From Deltaproteobacteria bacterium (GTDB lineage Bacteria > Desulfobacterota > GWC2-55-46 > JAJCZF01): 50,908 nucleotides of DNA. The DNA is taken from positions 1 through 50,908 of the forward strand of contig JAJCZF010000022.1 of NCBI GenBank assembly GCA_029262535.1, read 5' to 3'. The position numbers and the translations under genes are program-made. This document shows positions 15,659 through 24,538 of the stretch, one piece after another. Below the pieces are notes generated by a model, which made no database searches, had not been told where the DNA came from, and saw only the letters and a list, made by a program, of their open reading frames with translations. Position 1 is the stretch's first letter, and every line of letters begins with the position of its first letter.

Positions 15659-16804
15659 CTAGCGATTAGCGTTCGCCTTGCGTTCTTTTAGGTAGGGAAT
15701 AATGTGCTCGTTGAAGAGTTGTGTCCTGAAGCGGTATGCGGCCATCTCGGTTGCATGTGTTGCGTCCTTCCATTCGCTATCGGAGAACCGGTAGAGCGCC
15801 GAGGCGGGAATAAAACGCGTATTCTTATATCGCGCCGCCAGACTCTCCAGTCTCTGCCTTATTAACCCGGTTGCGTATTCATGGTCTTCACTCCTGGCCA
15901 CCGGGTTATAAGTTCCTTCAAGTATGATGACCTCTATGCCCTCGCCGCGGCAGAGGGCAAGGAACTCTTCGACATAAGATAGGTTGAAGTCGAGACGCTT
16001 TATATCCAACTCAGGTATCTTAAACGAGGGTATAGCTTCTTCTTTATCGGAAAAGGCCGAGACCGAAGACTTGTGACCAAAGAGCCGCCGTGTCATTGCC
16101 TTATAGATATACGAATACTTATACTCCGGCAACAGCTCTCCTATGGCGAGGCTCTTAAGCTCTTCACCCGCCTCGGATATATAACCGTGCTTAAGAAAGC
16201 CCGATACGAAACCGGCAAGATAGAGCCCCTGGCGAGGGGCCATAGGCATCCTCTCGAACATCAGGTAGTTCAAATCGAGGGCCGACTCGTAGAGGAGAAC
16301 CGTAGAGGGCCTGAAGCGTTTTATATGCTCAAAATAGAGCATCAGATCAACAGGCTGAAAACCCGGCAGGCCGAAGAGATTAAAGATGACATTCTCTTCA
16401 TAACCGGAGCGGTTCAGAAAGTAACGTTGCTTGTATAACGCGACGGTCTGGCTCGTACCGACGGCAAGCACGTCAACCATCGCCCCCCCGGTACTGGAAA
16501 AATATGCCTTGTAGGGTTTTTTATAAAGGTCCCTCTCGTAGATGGTAATACCCTCCTCAAAGCCGGTCAACTCCGACTTAGCCGCCTTTACATATAACGT
16601 AAAACCATACGGACTCATAAAGAAGAGCAGCCTTATGAGATATACGATAAAGGCGAGATAGAGCAACTCTTTTGCGCGCCCCCTGAAGAACCTGCGAAGG
16701 AGCAACACAATACCGAGCGCAATGGCGAGCTTGATTAGCGCCGCCGCATAATAGGCCAGCTCGTAACTCTCTATCGAGAGCATATGTCCTATCCACTCAG
16801 TCAT
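15659..16804 (-). CDS. SGNH/DltD-AlgX-like membrane-anchored protein, MBOAT partner
   Basis: 381 residues. Two N-terminal transmembrane segments (ALIKLAIALGIVLLL and LLYLAFIVYLIRLLFF) anchor an extracytoplasmic domain. The domain starts with VLAVGTSQTV (G116-T-S118), a plausible SGNH nucleophile block, and ends with D347-A-T-H350 followed by an amphipathic helix, the D-x-x-H catalytic pair of SGNH hydrolases. The gene lies 18 bp after the MBOAT gene; such pairs (AlgI with AlgJ/AlgX, DltB with DltD) move acyl groups onto surface polymers. The acceptor polymer is unknown. Confidence 0.7.
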   Translation of the reverse strand: MTEWIGHMLSIESYELAYYAAALIKLAIALGIVLLLRRFFRGRAKELLYLAFIVYLIRLLFFMSPYGFTLYVKAAKSELTGFEEGITIYERDLYKKPYKAYFSSTGGAMVDVLAVGTSQTVALYKQRYFLNRSGYEENVIFNLFGLPGFQPVDLMLYFEHIKRFRPSTVLLYESALDLNYLMFERMPMAPRQGLYLAGFVSGFLKHGYISEAGEELKSLAIGELLPEYKYSYIYKAMTRRLFGHKSSVSAFSDKEEAIPSFKIPELDIKRLDFNLSYVEEFLALCRGEGIEVIILEGTYNPVARSEDHEYATGLIRQRLESLAARYKNTRFIPASALYRFSDSEWKDATHATEMAAYRFRTQLFNEHIIPYLKERKANANR

Positions 16805-16822
16805 CTAAAAAACCAGAACCTC

Positions 16823-18241
16823 CTAAAACTGAAAATATATGAACTGCTGCACACCAAACTCGCCAAAGAGCAATATGGAATATATAATCACAAGAAAGAG
16901 CGGCCACCTCAGGTAACGCGGCAACCAGAGCACCGCGTACATATCCTTCTTATAGAACTTATATATCTGCACGACAATAAGCAGGGCGGCGTAAAAGGCC
17001 ACCTGCAGGCCAAGATACCTTAATGTCACTCCCGAAAAACTGATATCGGAAAGAAGCGCGTAGAGCATCTGCTTAAGCTCCGACATAGAGCCGGCGCGGA
17101 ATATGAGCCAGCCGAGACAGGTAACGTGAAAGAAAAATATAACCCTGAGAAAAAACCAAAGCCGACCGAAGAGACCTGCCGGTGAAAAGCTAATATAGGG
17201 TTCGATAACCCTGTGAAGGCATAGGATTATTCCATGAAAGAGGCCCCATATAACAAAGGTCCATGCAGCGCCGTGCCACAAGCCGCCGAGGATCATCGTT
17301 ATCATAAGATTCTTGTAGAACGCGGAACTTCCGCTCCGGCTCCCGCCGAGAGGTATATAGAGGTAATCCCGAAGCCATGTCGAGAGGCTTATATGCCAAT
17401 TGCGCCAGAAGTCCCGCGGGTTGGTAACGAAATACGGAAAACGAAAGTTGACCATTATCTCTATACCCATCAACTTCGATATACCGCGCGCGATATCGGA
17501 ATAACCGGAAAAGTCGCCATAGATTTGGAAAGCGAAGGCATATGAGGCGAATAGTACCGCCCCGCCCGATAGATCTCCGGATGACGCAAAGACAAGGTCC
17601 ACGATCCGGGCAAGGTTATCGGCGATAAAGACCTTCTTAAAGAGCCCCCAGAGTATCAGCCATAACCCCTTATATACCTGATCGTCGGTGACGATCCTCG
17701 GCGCGGTTATCTGCGGCAAGAGCTGCCTTGCCCTCTCAATAGGCCCTGCGACAAGCTGGGGAAAGAAAGCGACAAAGAGAGCGAAGTCGAAGAAGTCGCG
17801 GGCAGGCTCCAACTGCTTACGGTATATATCTATGGTGTAACTCATCGTCTGGAATGTATAAAAAGAGATGCCCACGGGAAGGATGATATTTAACGTGACA
17901 TAATCCAGCTCAAAGCCGAAAAAGCCAAAGAGCCCACCGAGGCTTTCGGCAAAAAAGTTAAAATATTTAAAAAAAGCAAGTATGCCGAGATTTGTAATAA
18001 GGCTGATAGCAAGAAAGAGACGACGCCTTGCAGGGTCGTTTGAAGAATGTAACTTGAGGCCGCAGAGATAGTCCACAACGGTGGAGAGCCATATAAGTCC
18101 CAGAAATCGCCAGTCCCAGCAGCCGTAGAAGAAGTAGCTCGCCAGGAGCAGCATACGGTTCTGAAACCTGTGTCCCGACACCCTGTAGAGGAGGTAGACA
18201 ATAATAAAAAATATCAGGAACTCAAGCGAGTTAAAGAGCAA
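16823..18241 (-). CDS. MBOAT-family O-acyltransferase (AlgI-like)
   Basis: 472 residues, about ten or more transmembrane segments. The start is TTG 18241 behind GGAGG. Typical AlgI/PatA features are the opening LFNSLEFLIFFIIVYLLY, SYFFYGCWDWRF, ILPVGISFYTFQTMSYTIDIYR, FFPQLVAGPIERA, FWRNWHISLSTWLRDYLYIPLGG and the catalytic His in GGLWHGAAW (near 320), with a second His in GLFHG. Members carry acetyl or other acyl groups across the membrane for polysaccharide modification. Forms a pair with the SGNH gene downstream; a PilZ gene lies 104 bp upstream on the same strand. Confidence 0.93.
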   Translation of the reverse strand: MLFNSLEFLIFFIIVYLLYRVSGHRFQNRMLLLASYFFYGCWDWRFLGLIWLSTVVDYLCGLKLHSSNDPARRRLFLAISLITNLGILAFFKYFNFFAESLGGLFGFFGFELDYVTLNIILPVGISFYTFQTMSYTIDIYRKQLEPARDFFDFALFVAFFPQLVAGPIERARQLLPQITAPRIVTDDQVYKGLWLILWGLFKKVFIADNLARIVDLVFASSGDLSGGAVLFASYAFAFQIYGDFSGYSDIARGISKLMGIEIMVNFRFPYFVTNPRDFWRNWHISLSTWLRDYLYIPLGGSRSGSSAFYKNLMITMILGGLWHGAAWTFVIWGLFHGIILCLHRVIEPYISFSPAGLFGRLWFFLRVIFFFHVTCLGWLIFRAGSMSELKQMLYALLSDISFSGVTLRYLGLQVAFYAALLIVVQIYKFYKKDMYAVLWLPRYLRWPLFLVIIYSILLFGEFGVQQFIYFQF

Positions 18242-18345
18242 TGGGACAGATACCTCCAGTCATCAGTAGAGATAGTGTAAACTGAAAGGTATATAATTTG
18301 AAGGGAAAAATTTGACCAGCCTGTCGCGCCGCACGATTGTAAGGG

Positions 18346-18645
18346 TCAGTCCCGGCGGTTCTTGTATATATCCAAAAGCCCGTCCGGAATATGCTCGAAC
18401 TTTATACCCATACCAGTGACATCTCCCTGCCTGCTTGACCATACCACATCGCCCTCGCAGTCGTACCTTTCATTGCTAAAGCCGATAGACATATAGATAC
18501 GCGTTCCGGGGTTAAAGGTATTATTGGCCCCTATGTGGAGCCCTGTCTCCGATAGATTGGTGGCAAAAGCGCTAAAGTTCGGCTCTATGCCGGGATTGTA
18601 ACTTACAATGGTCCTAAAGGGAATACGCTTGCTTCTATCTTTCAT
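18346..18645 (-). CDS. PilZ-domain protein (c-di-GMP receptor type)
   Basis: 99 residues from ATG 18645 (GGGG upstream); a longer frame to 18726 adds 27 hydrophobic residues of doubtful reality. PilZ hallmarks are the basic opening DRSKRIPFR and the NLSETGLHIGAN block (D/NxSxxG), followed by a barrel of beta strands and GMGIKFEHI. PilZ domains bind cyclic di-GMP through the Arg and N/DxSxxG motifs. It lies just upstream of the MBOAT-SGNH pair, so second-messenger control of surface polymer acylation is possible but not shown. Confidence 0.8.
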   Translation of the reverse strand: MKDRSKRIPFRTIVSYNPGIEPNFSAFATNLSETGLHIGANNTFNPGTRIYMSIGFSNERYDCEGDVVWSSRQGDVTGMGIKFEHIPDGLLDIYKNRRD

Positions 18646-18762
18646 AATAAAACCCCAAGATGATAAAAAACAAAGATGAGAACCAACGAATTTCTGAATT
18701 TTAGCATATGAAAAAGAGAAAGACAACCTCTCCGGACGGAGCCGCGCGAGACGAAGGCAATA

Positions 18763-18798
18763 AAAAGGCCCCCGCCATAAAATGACGGGGGCCTTGAG
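18763..18798 (-). terminator. Intrinsic terminator of the cold-shock gene
   Basis: AAGGCCCCCGTCA pairs with TGGCGGGGGCCTT around TTTTA, with five T following on the minus strand, 20 bp past the stop at 18816. Confidence 0.9.
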
Positions 18799-18815
18799 GT
18801 CAGATTATAATAAAG

Positions 18816-19016
18816 TTACTTTGCGGTAACGTTTATTGCCTTTGATCCCTTCTGGTCCTGGGTTACTTCAAACTCCACGGCCTGGCCTTCGGCGAGCGTC
18901 TTGAAACCATCACCCTGAATTGCGGTATAGTGAACAAATACGTCCTCACCCGACTCCTGCTCTATGAAACCGAAGCCTTTTGACTCGTTAAACCATTTTA
19001 CTGTTCCTGTAGCCAT
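18816..19016 (-). CDS. Cold-shock domain protein (CspA family)
   Basis: 66 residues, the full single cold-shock domain. It has [15 protein letters not shown] (RNP1 KGFGFI) and [10 protein letters not shown] (RNP2), then [15 protein letters not shown]. Such proteins bind single-stranded RNA and DNA and melt mRNA structure. GGAGG lies 9 bp before the ATG and the leader is about 100 nt, as is common for csp genes. Own promoter (19127-19155) and own terminator, so a single-gene unit. Confidence 0.97.
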   Translation of the reverse strand: MATGTVKWFNESKGFGFIEQESGEDVFVHYTAIQGDGFKTLAEGQAVEFEVTQDQKGSKAINVTAK

Positions 19017-19126
19017 TGCACATTGCCTCCTTTCTAAAAATTTCTAAGTCATCGAGGCTTGTGCAACCAAAGGAACATCTAAAGGTCCTGCTGTACAAAT
19101 CCTGCTCTGAACTTATTAATGGATAC

Positions 19127-19155
19127 AGGTTACATGAAATTATATTAAGTGTCAA
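19127..19155 (-). promoter_or_regulatory. Sigma-70 promoter of the cold-shock gene
   Basis: Minus strand TTGACA (19155-19150), 17-bp spacer, TAACCT (19132-19127). Leaves a leader of about 100 nt before the ATG. Confidence 0.6.
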
Positions 19156-19388
19156 TAATTATTTTATTCTATCGGGTTAGGGAATTTTGGGCTCTCCGGT
19201 TTCCTTCATATCGAGACTAAAATTCTTAAAGATAAAAAGACGGCCACCGATGTCATATGGCGCTAATCTCCGACCTCTCCTCTTCCGGAAAAATGGCGCT
19301 ATGGTTCTGCCACAACCTCTATTTCTCATCTCATTTCCAGATAGCCACTTAAAAATCTATAAATACTTATTTTTCTATTATCAGACCC

Positions 19389-19417
19389 TTGACTTTACCA
19401 GGTCTGCGTGTTATAAA
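19389..19417 (+). promoter_or_regulatory. Sigma-70 promoter of rpoD
   Basis: TTGACT (19389-19394), 17-bp spacer, TATAAA (19412-19417), 59 bp before ATG 19477. The rest of 19160-19388 holds no supported gene; an open frame through it lacks a ribosome-binding site and protein-like composition. Confidence 0.75.
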
Positions 19418-19476
19418 GTTAAGTTAAATGTGCTTTCCATGTCCGCACATATGCCTACCAAATCCAAGGATTGAAG

Positions 19477-20973
19477 ATGACCGCTAAAAATGAAAATGAA
19501 GAGAATATCCAGAGTCTGATAGATTCCGGTAAAGACAAAGGCTTCCTTACCTACGACGAGATCAACGATGCCATGCCGGAAAAGTCCTTCTCTGTGGAAG
19601 AGATGGACAGCCTTCTGGAAACCCTGGGAGATGCAGGCATCGACATCATGGACACCGCAGACAAGGCCCCGAAGAAGGAGAGTAAGGGCTCCAAAAAGAG
19701 CGCATCCGACGGCGAACGCGTCGAAGATCCGGTCAGAATCTATATGCGCGAGATGGGCTCTGTCTCGCTCCTAAAGAGAGAGAACGAGATCGTACTGGCC
19801 AAGGCTATAGAAGAGGGCCGGGCCTCACTCAGAAAACTTACGCTATCGAGCCCGCTGGCATCGCGCGAGGTACTTCGTATAACCGACAGGATTAAGACGG
19901 GCCATTCTTCTCTAAAAGACCTGCTCGAAGAGGTCGAAGAGGCGAGCCAGTTTGACTCGGCCTATACCGAAGATTTCATTGCAAATCTCGAAAAGCTAAA
20001 GCGCAGAAAGAGAGTCGGCGCATATAAGATGCTCAAGGATATAAATCTCTCCAACCGCATCATAGATGTAATAGCCATCCGCTTGATGAGGCTCGACCGC
20101 CTTCTTACCCGCGAAGACAAAAAACGCGGACCGAAGAAGGGCAAGAGGGCCAAGATCAGGGTGGCTAATATCGTTGGGCGAATCGACATGGATAAAGATG
20201 AACTTAAGGTTCTTGCCATGGAGATACACTCACACAACCTTAGCGTAAACGAGGCCAAGAGAAGGCTGATCGAAGCCAACCTGCGTCTGGTAGTCTCCAT
20301 TGCCAAGAGGTATGTAAATCTCGGCCTTAAATTCTCCGACCTCATACAGGAAGGCAATATCGGCCTTATGAAGGCCGTTGATAAATTTGACTATAAGAAG
20401 GGTTATAAATTCTCCACCTACGCCACATGGTGGATAAGGCAGGCCATTACGCGCTCCATAGCCGACCACGGCAGGACCATCCGTATCCCGGTCCACATGA
20501 TCGAGACGATAAACAGGCTCTTGCAGACCTCTCGCCAACTGCTCAAGGAGCTTGGGCGCGAACCGCACCCGGACGAGATAGCCGCAAGGATGGATATACC
20601 GATTGCAAAGGTCCGCCGCATACTCAGGCTGATGAAGCAGACGCTCAGCCTTGAGACCCCTATAGGCGACGACGAGGAAAGCTCGCTCGGAGACTTTATA
20701 GAAGATGAAAAGAGCCCCTCCCCGGCAGAGGCGGCTATTGAGAAGGACCTGTCAGATCAGACGACGATGGTATTAGACACCCTGACACCGCGGGAAGAAA
20801 AGGTCTTGCGCATGCGCTTCGGCATCGGAGAAAAGCAGGACTACACACTCGAAGAGGTCGGCAAGGTCTTGGGCGTTACCAGAGAGAGGGTACGCCAGAT
20901 AGAGGCCAAGGCCCTGCGTAGACTGCGCCACCCTACAAGGGCCAAGCTCTTAAAAGGCTTTTGCGAAGTTTAA
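19477..20973 (+). CDS. rpoD: RNA polymerase primary sigma factor RpoD (sigma-70)
   Basis: About 498 residues from ATG 19477, which has AAGGA six bases upstream; the TTG at 19471 directly abuts that site. All primary-sigma regions are present: region 1.1 ([18 protein letters not shown]), 1.2 ([16 protein letters not shown]), 2 ([44 protein letters not shown]), 3, and 4 ([38 protein letters not shown]). The non-conserved insert after region 1.2 is shorter than in E. coli. dnaG, often the neighbour of rpoD, is absent here. Monocistronic, between its own promoter and terminator. Confidence 0.98.
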   Translation: MTAKNENEENIQSLIDSGKDKGFLTYDEINDAMPEKSFSVEEMDSLLETLGDAGIDIMDTADKAPKKESKGSKKSASDGERVEDPVRIYMREMGSVSLLKRENEIVLAKAIEEGRASLRKLTLSSPLASREVLRITDRIKTGHSSLKDLLEEVEEASQFDSAYTEDFIANLEKLKRRKRVGAYKMLKDINLSNRIIDVIAIRLMRLDRLLTREDKKRGPKKGKRAKIRVANIVGRIDMDKDELKVLAMEIHSHNLSVNEAKRRLIEANLRLVVSIAKRYVNLGLKFSDLIQEGNIGLMKAVDKFDYKKGYKFSTYATWWIRQAITRSIADHGRTIRIPVHMIETINRLLQTSRQLLKELGREPHPDEIAARMDIPIAKVRRILRLMKQTLSLETPIGDDEESSLGDFIEDEKSPSPAEAAIEKDLSDQTTMVLDTLTPREEKVLRMRFGIGEKQDYTLEEVGKVLGVTRERVRQIEAKALRRLRHPTRAKLLKGFCEV

Positions 20974-21019
20974 GAAAGGCTTTTAGAGAAGGCTTCTGCA
21001 TCCAGTAATTATCTATAAA

Positions 21020-21052
21020 AAAGGCCACGGTTTTACCCGTGGCCTTTTTTTT
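21020..21052 (+). terminator. Intrinsic terminator of rpoD
   Basis: AAGGCCACGG pairs with CCGTGGCCTT around TTTTA, followed by a run of eight T. Confidence 0.92.
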
Positions 21053-21075
21053 GTCTACATGCGACACCTGCTTAA

Positions 21076-21213
21076 AGGCTTTGTATAAAAAGATATAACG
21101 AGGCTATGGCCCAGTACGAAGAAGCCCTTAAATCCGCTCCGAGCAATGAAACGATACTGCCAAATATGAACTTTATAAGAGGGATTATAGGTCGTAGCAA
21201 GAGAGGAAATTAA
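21076..21213 (+). pseudogene. Orphan TPR-repeat remnant
   Basis: The frame reads RYNEAMAQYEEALKSAPSN, a clear single tetratricopeptide repeat half (A-x3-Y-x3-L-x3-P), then a non-repeat tail ending in TAA at 21211-21213. Only about 45 codons are open, an internal ATG (21106) has no good ribosome-binding site, and the rpoD terminator lies just upstream. I take it as a relic of a larger TPR gene; chance similarity is possible for so short a stretch. Confidence 0.35.
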
Positions 21214-21231
21214 GAGAACCGCCAAACCGTT

Positions 21232-21567
21232 TCAGAGCAGCTCTTCAATAATCGCAGCAAGGACTTCAACCTCTTCCGTATCAACCTTGATACGTTTATC
21301 TCTCGAACGCAGACCCGAGACTACCGATATGGAACCTTTGGGGACTTTCAGGAGTTTTGAAAAGAACTTTAAGACGGCCTTATTCGCCTCGCCTTCGACA
21401 GGAGGCGACATTACGCGGAGCTTCAGGGCGTCGCCTGTGACACCGGATATCCCGGTAGACGAGGCGCGAGGCTGGACGCGCGCCCTGATATAGAGCGCAT
21501 GGTCGCATCTCTCTAAAATGGAAAGTTTATTTTCTTCGGAGGAATTTGAGCTTTTCGAGTTCTTCAT
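21232..21567 (-). CDS. DUF167 (YggU-type) family protein
   Basis: About 111 residues from ATG 21567; a GTG at 21588 is the alternative start. Family patterns are ALYIRARVQPRASSTGI, ALKLRVMSPPVEGEANKAVLKFFSKLL and ISVVSGLRSRDKRIKV. It overlaps the end of divIVA. YggU proteins are small and of unknown function, but commonly sit downstream of yggS-proC-yggT, as here. The Ser/Asn-rich N-terminus is non-conserved. Confidence 0.88.
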   Translation of the reverse strand: MKNSKSSNSSEENKLSILERCDHALYIRARVQPRASSTGISGVTGDALKLRVMSPPVEGEANKAVLKFFSKLLKVPKGSISVVSGLRSRDKRIKVDTEEVEVLAAIIEELL

Positions 21568-22027
21568 CCGACTTTCTCGACTCTTCACTCGTTAGATCAA
21601 GAAGGCCCGTATGGTAGTCGATCGATGCGCGAATCGATTTCTCAAGCTCCATGCGCTGCTTCTTTAGCCCCATGATTTCAGATCTCAGTTCATCGACGCG
21701 GCGCACCGACTGCCCGGCCAGCGCCTCGGCGTCGAGCTCGGCCTTGCCCACTATAAGTTCGGCCTCTTTTTCAGCCGAAACCTTCAGGCCCTCGGCCATC
21801 TTCTGGGCCGTGGAGATGGCCTTCTTTACGGCCTCTTCCCTCTTTATACGGACGGTCAGCTTCTTTTTCAGTTCATGTATCTCATCAGATAATTTCGCGT
21901 TTTCGCCCGTTAACTCTGCCAGCGCGTCGGCGGCCATATGTTTCAGGCTATCGACCTCTTCCATATCGTAACCACGAAGGGCCTTTTTTAATTTATGCTC
22001 GCGTATATCCATTGCAGTCTTCTTCAA
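21527..22027 (-). CDS. DivIVA-domain protein
   Basis: 166 residues. The N-terminus (MDIREHKLKKALRGYDMEEVDSL) is the DivIVA lipid-binding domain pattern FxxxLRGYDxxEVD; the rest is long coiled coil rich in Glu and Lys. DivIVA proteins bind curved membrane and recruit division or growth factors. Its ATG overlaps the yggT stop by 4 bp. Position after yggT is the usual one for this cluster. Confidence 0.9.
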   Translation of the reverse strand: MKKTAMDIREHKLKKALRGYDMEEVDSLKHMAADALAELTGENAKLSDEIHELKKKLTVRIKREEAVKKAISTAQKMAEGLKVSAEKEAELIVGKAELDAEALAGQSVRRVDELRSEIMGLKKQRMELEKSIRASIDYHTGLLDLTSEESRKSDEELEKLKFLRRK

Positions 22028-22341
22028 AATCCGCCTCCTGTCTTTAGTCTAATAGCTATATCATGCAAGGATGAGACCAAAAAACTGTCAAGAAAGATAA
22101 GAACAAAGATAACTATCATAGGGGAAAAATCTATTCCGCCAAGATACGGAACCTTCCTTCTTACCTTCTGTAAGACAGGTTCGGTAGCTTTATATAGGAA
22201 CTGTACGATTGGATTGTAAGGATCGGGGTTTACCCAGGTCAGGAGCGCCCTGATAATGATGAGCCACATATATATCGTAAAGACGTAGTGAAGCAACATC
22301 GATACGGCGGCGAGAAGATTTGAAAGTACGTCGGCTGACAT
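22024..22341 (-). CDS. YggT-family membrane protein
   Basis: 105 residues with two hydrophobic segments (LLHYVFTIYMWLIIIRALL and MIVIFVLIFLDSFLV) and the family signature WVNPDPYNPIVQFLYKATEPVL followed by RRKVPYLGGIDFSP. YggT proteins are integral membrane proteins of poorly known role in envelope or osmotic physiology. Between proC and divIVA in the standard order. Confidence 0.93.
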   Translation of the reverse strand: MSADVLSNLLAAVSMLLHYVFTIYMWLIIIRALLTWVNPDPYNPIVQFLYKATEPVLQKVRRKVPYLGGIDFSPMIVIFVLIFLDSFLVSSLHDIAIRLKTGGGF

Positions 22342-22380
22342 CTGATACCTTTAAATAGAATTAAGAAGTCACTGAGAGGG

Positions 22381-23220
22381 CTAGCCGGCGGCTAGCTCTC
22401 CGGCCCTCTTGGCGGCCGCATTGACCGCTCCTATTACGATATCATAGAAACCGCCTTTTTCAAGTGTTTTAAGTCCTTCCATGGTAGTGCCGCCCGGACT
22501 CGTGACCATCTCACGAAGTTTCGAGAGGTCGAATTCGCTCTCTTTGGCGAGCCTGGCCGCGCCTATAGTGGTCTGAAGGGCCAGCTCCTTTGAGGTCTCT
22601 TTGTCCATACCGAGCCTTACCCCCGCCTCTGTCATGGCCTCCATAAAGAGGAATACATAGGCCGGGCCGCTACCGCTAAGGCCGGTCACAGCATTCATGT
22701 GAGTCTCATCGGTAAAACTTACGACCGAACCGACCGTCTTAAAGAGCGCCTCAGCCAGTGCGACGTCATCCGGGCCGGCCGTCTCGCCCGGAGCGAGCGC
22801 GACCATTCCCTCCCCCACAAGGGCCGGGGTATTGGGCATTGCCCTTACAACAGGCGGAAGGTCTTTTGCATCGGCCTCTCTCAACCAGAGTAGTATCTTC
22901 TCCGTGGTTATTCCGGCGGCAATAGAGATTACCACCGTTTCATCTGAGCGGGAAAAATCTGCGGCGAGCGCCTTAACGCAAGACTCGATGTCGTTCGGCT
23001 TGACCGACAGGAAGACGATATCCGAGTTCTTTACGACCTCGAAATTTTTATTATGGATTTCTATCTTATAGGTTTCCGCTATATGCAGGAGGCGTGCCGG
23101 GTATTTATCCGATGCGTGAATCCGGCCCGCGCTCACGGTGCCGGAGTCTATGAGCCCCTTAATAATGACCTCGGCCATATTTCCTGCGCCGATAAAACCA
23201 ACGGTCTTATTCATTAACAT
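22381..23220 (-). CDS. proC: Pyrroline-5-carboxylate reductase
   Basis: 279 residues. Rossmann motif GFIGAGNMAEVIIKGL at the N-terminus binds NAD(P)H, and the C-terminal signature is AVTGLSGSGPAYVFLFMEAMTEAGVRLG followed by SPGGTTMEGL. Catalyses the last step of proline synthesis. Three bp after yggS, so part of the same transcript. Confidence 0.97.
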   Translation of the reverse strand: MLMNKTVGFIGAGNMAEVIIKGLIDSGTVSAGRIHASDKYPARLLHIAETYKIEIHNKNFEVVKNSDIVFLSVKPNDIESCVKALAADFSRSDETVVISIAAGITTEKILLWLREADAKDLPPVVRAMPNTPALVGEGMVALAPGETAGPDDVALAEALFKTVGSVVSFTDETHMNAVTGLSGSGPAYVFLFMEAMTEAGVRLGMDKETSKELALQTTIGAARLAKESEFDLSKLREMVTSPGGTTMEGLKTLEKGGFYDIVIGAVNAAAKRAGELAAG

Positions 23221-23223
23221 GCC

Positions 23224-23910
23224 TTACTTAGGCTTTCTGGGTCCAAATAACGCGGTGCCTACCCTTACTATGGTGGCCCCCTCCTTGACGGCGACCTCAA
23301 AGTCGTGCGACATGCCCATTGATAGTTCGGTAAGCTTAAGTCCCGGTATCTGCTCGCTATTTATACGTTCGGCTATGCGCCTGAGGGTGGTAAAATAGGG
23401 CTTTGACATCTCCGGGTCCTCGAAGAACGGAGGAACCGCCATGAGCCCTTTCAGATTAAGCTTCTTAAGCGCCGATACCTCGCGGGCAAGCTCCAGGGCC
23501 TCTTTGGGCATTACGCCACCCTTGCTCTTCTCGCCGCCGAGCTTTACCTGTATAAGCACATCCATCGACTCTTCGACTCTCTTGTTTATCTCTTTAGCGA
23601 GAGAAAGGCTATCGACCGTCTCTATCATATCGAATAAGACAACAGCCTGTTTTACTTTGTTTTTTTGAAGATGGCCTATGAAATGCCACTTTACGTTAGG
23701 GTTTTTTACCTTCAAGACCTTCTCTTCGGACTCCTGGATATAATTCTCTCCAAAGATCCTCATGCCTGCCCTGACACCCTCGCGCACCTTCTTTAGCTCA
23801 AGCGATTTAGTAACGGCGACCAGCTCAACCTCATCCGGATTACGCCCAACACTCCTTGCAGCCCGGTCGATACGCTCTCTGACATCTATAAGCTTTTCGT
23901 ATAGTCCCAT
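23224..23910 (-). CDS. YggS/PLPBP-family pyridoxal-phosphate-binding protein
   Basis: 228 residues, alanine-racemase-like single barrel. The PLP lysine lies in ELVAVTKSLE; FGENYIQE, WHFIGHLQKNK and LSMGMSHDFEVAVKEGATIVRVGTALFG are family landmarks. YggS buffers pyridoxal phosphate and affects amino-acid balance; it has no confirmed enzyme activity. First gene of the yggS-proC-yggT-divIVA-DUF167 unit. A TATAAT-like sequence lies near 23980 on the minus strand, but no convincing -35. Confidence 0.95.
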   Translation of the reverse strand: MGLYEKLIDVRERIDRAARSVGRNPDEVELVAVTKSLELKKVREGVRAGMRIFGENYIQESEEKVLKVKNPNVKWHFIGHLQKNKVKQAVVLFDMIETVDSLSLAKEINKRVEESMDVLIQVKLGGEKSKGGVMPKEALELAREVSALKKLNLKGLMAVPPFFEDPEMSKPYFTTLRRIAERINSEQIPGLKLTELSMGMSHDFEVAVKEGATIVRVGTALFGPRKPK

Positions 23911-24317
23911 AAAAGGCCCGCAATCTATTGTGCATTAAAAGAGATTTAAGATAAAAGACTCCACTACATGAGGTAATTATATAGCACATACTCAAGATAA
24001 AAACCATTGATAAAAACGTTTTTAAAGATTTTTTGCGGAAAAAATGCGGAAAAAGAAGAATTGTAGCAAATCTGGCTATTTTGACCATAGAAGAGAAGAA
24101 ATTACCCCCCTTACCCGCACACAAAAGTGTGCGCCTCTGCTTGCCCCTTTCTTTACGCGAAGCGAGTCCTTTAAGATCTTTAAGTCTTAAAAGGTTCCGT
24201 CCAAGGCACAAAAAGAGGAAAAAGCAAAAGCAACCCCGCAACGCGCCCTGCCCTTGTCTTTTCCTTCCGCGAAGCGAGTCCTTTAAAGCCTTTAAAAAGA
24301 GGAAGGGAGAAAGGAGT
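23911..24317. other. Repeat-rich intergenic DNA between lpxL and yggS
   Basis: No gene is supported. It holds a perfect hairpin CGCACAC-AAAA-GTGTGCG at 24116-24133 and a 19-bp direct repeat CGCGAAGCGAGTCCTTTAA at 24156-24174 and 24268-24286, each preceded by CTTTC/CCTTC and followed by a further CTTTAA-like hexamer. The T-rich side of these units is Phe/Leu-free in all frames. Confidence 0.6.
24156..24286. repeat. 19-bp direct repeat pair
   Basis: CGCGAAGCGAGTCCTTTAA occurs exactly at 24156-24174 and 24268-24286, 112 bp apart, with similar flanks (C/T-rich before; GATCTTTAAG or AGCCTTTAAA after). Confidence 0.8.
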
Positions 24318-24538
24318 GAAAATTAGAGATTTTTTCCGAGGTCGAGGCGGGGCTGAAAGTAAAAAGCGGAGCGTATGTCTTATACGTGAGCATTTTTATT
24401 TTTAGCTCCAACAAAGCCACACAGGTGTGCTCTTAATTTCACAAAACTGACCCTCGCGGCCTACTACTTTCTTTCCGCGACGAATATAACTCGCGAGAAT
24501 AATATCACACCTGTGTGGCGGGAAAAAGATCAATTTTC
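24318..24538. repeat. Copy A of a 221-bp palindromic element at the lpxL 3' end
   Basis: Ends GAAAATTAG (left) and CAATTTTC (right) form terminal inverted repeats. Left module: GGTCGAGGCGGG, then a long hairpin whose tip is CGTAT-GTCTT-ATACG (24372-24386). Right module: GCCACACAGGTGTG (24416-24429) and its exact inverse CACACCTGTGTGGC (24506-24519). The same layout recurs at 28573-28794. The right end runs into lpxL and provides its last codons (GAA AAT) and TGA stop on the minus strand. Confidence 0.8.

Noticed and set aside
19187..19474. + strand frame of 95 codons before rpoD
   Set aside because: It spans the rpoD promoter, has no ribosome-binding site and no family pattern.
23840..24241. 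Minus-strand frame of 133 codons in the lpxL-yggS gap
   Set aside because: It covers direct repeats and the yggS start region, with low-complexity Phe/Arg content.
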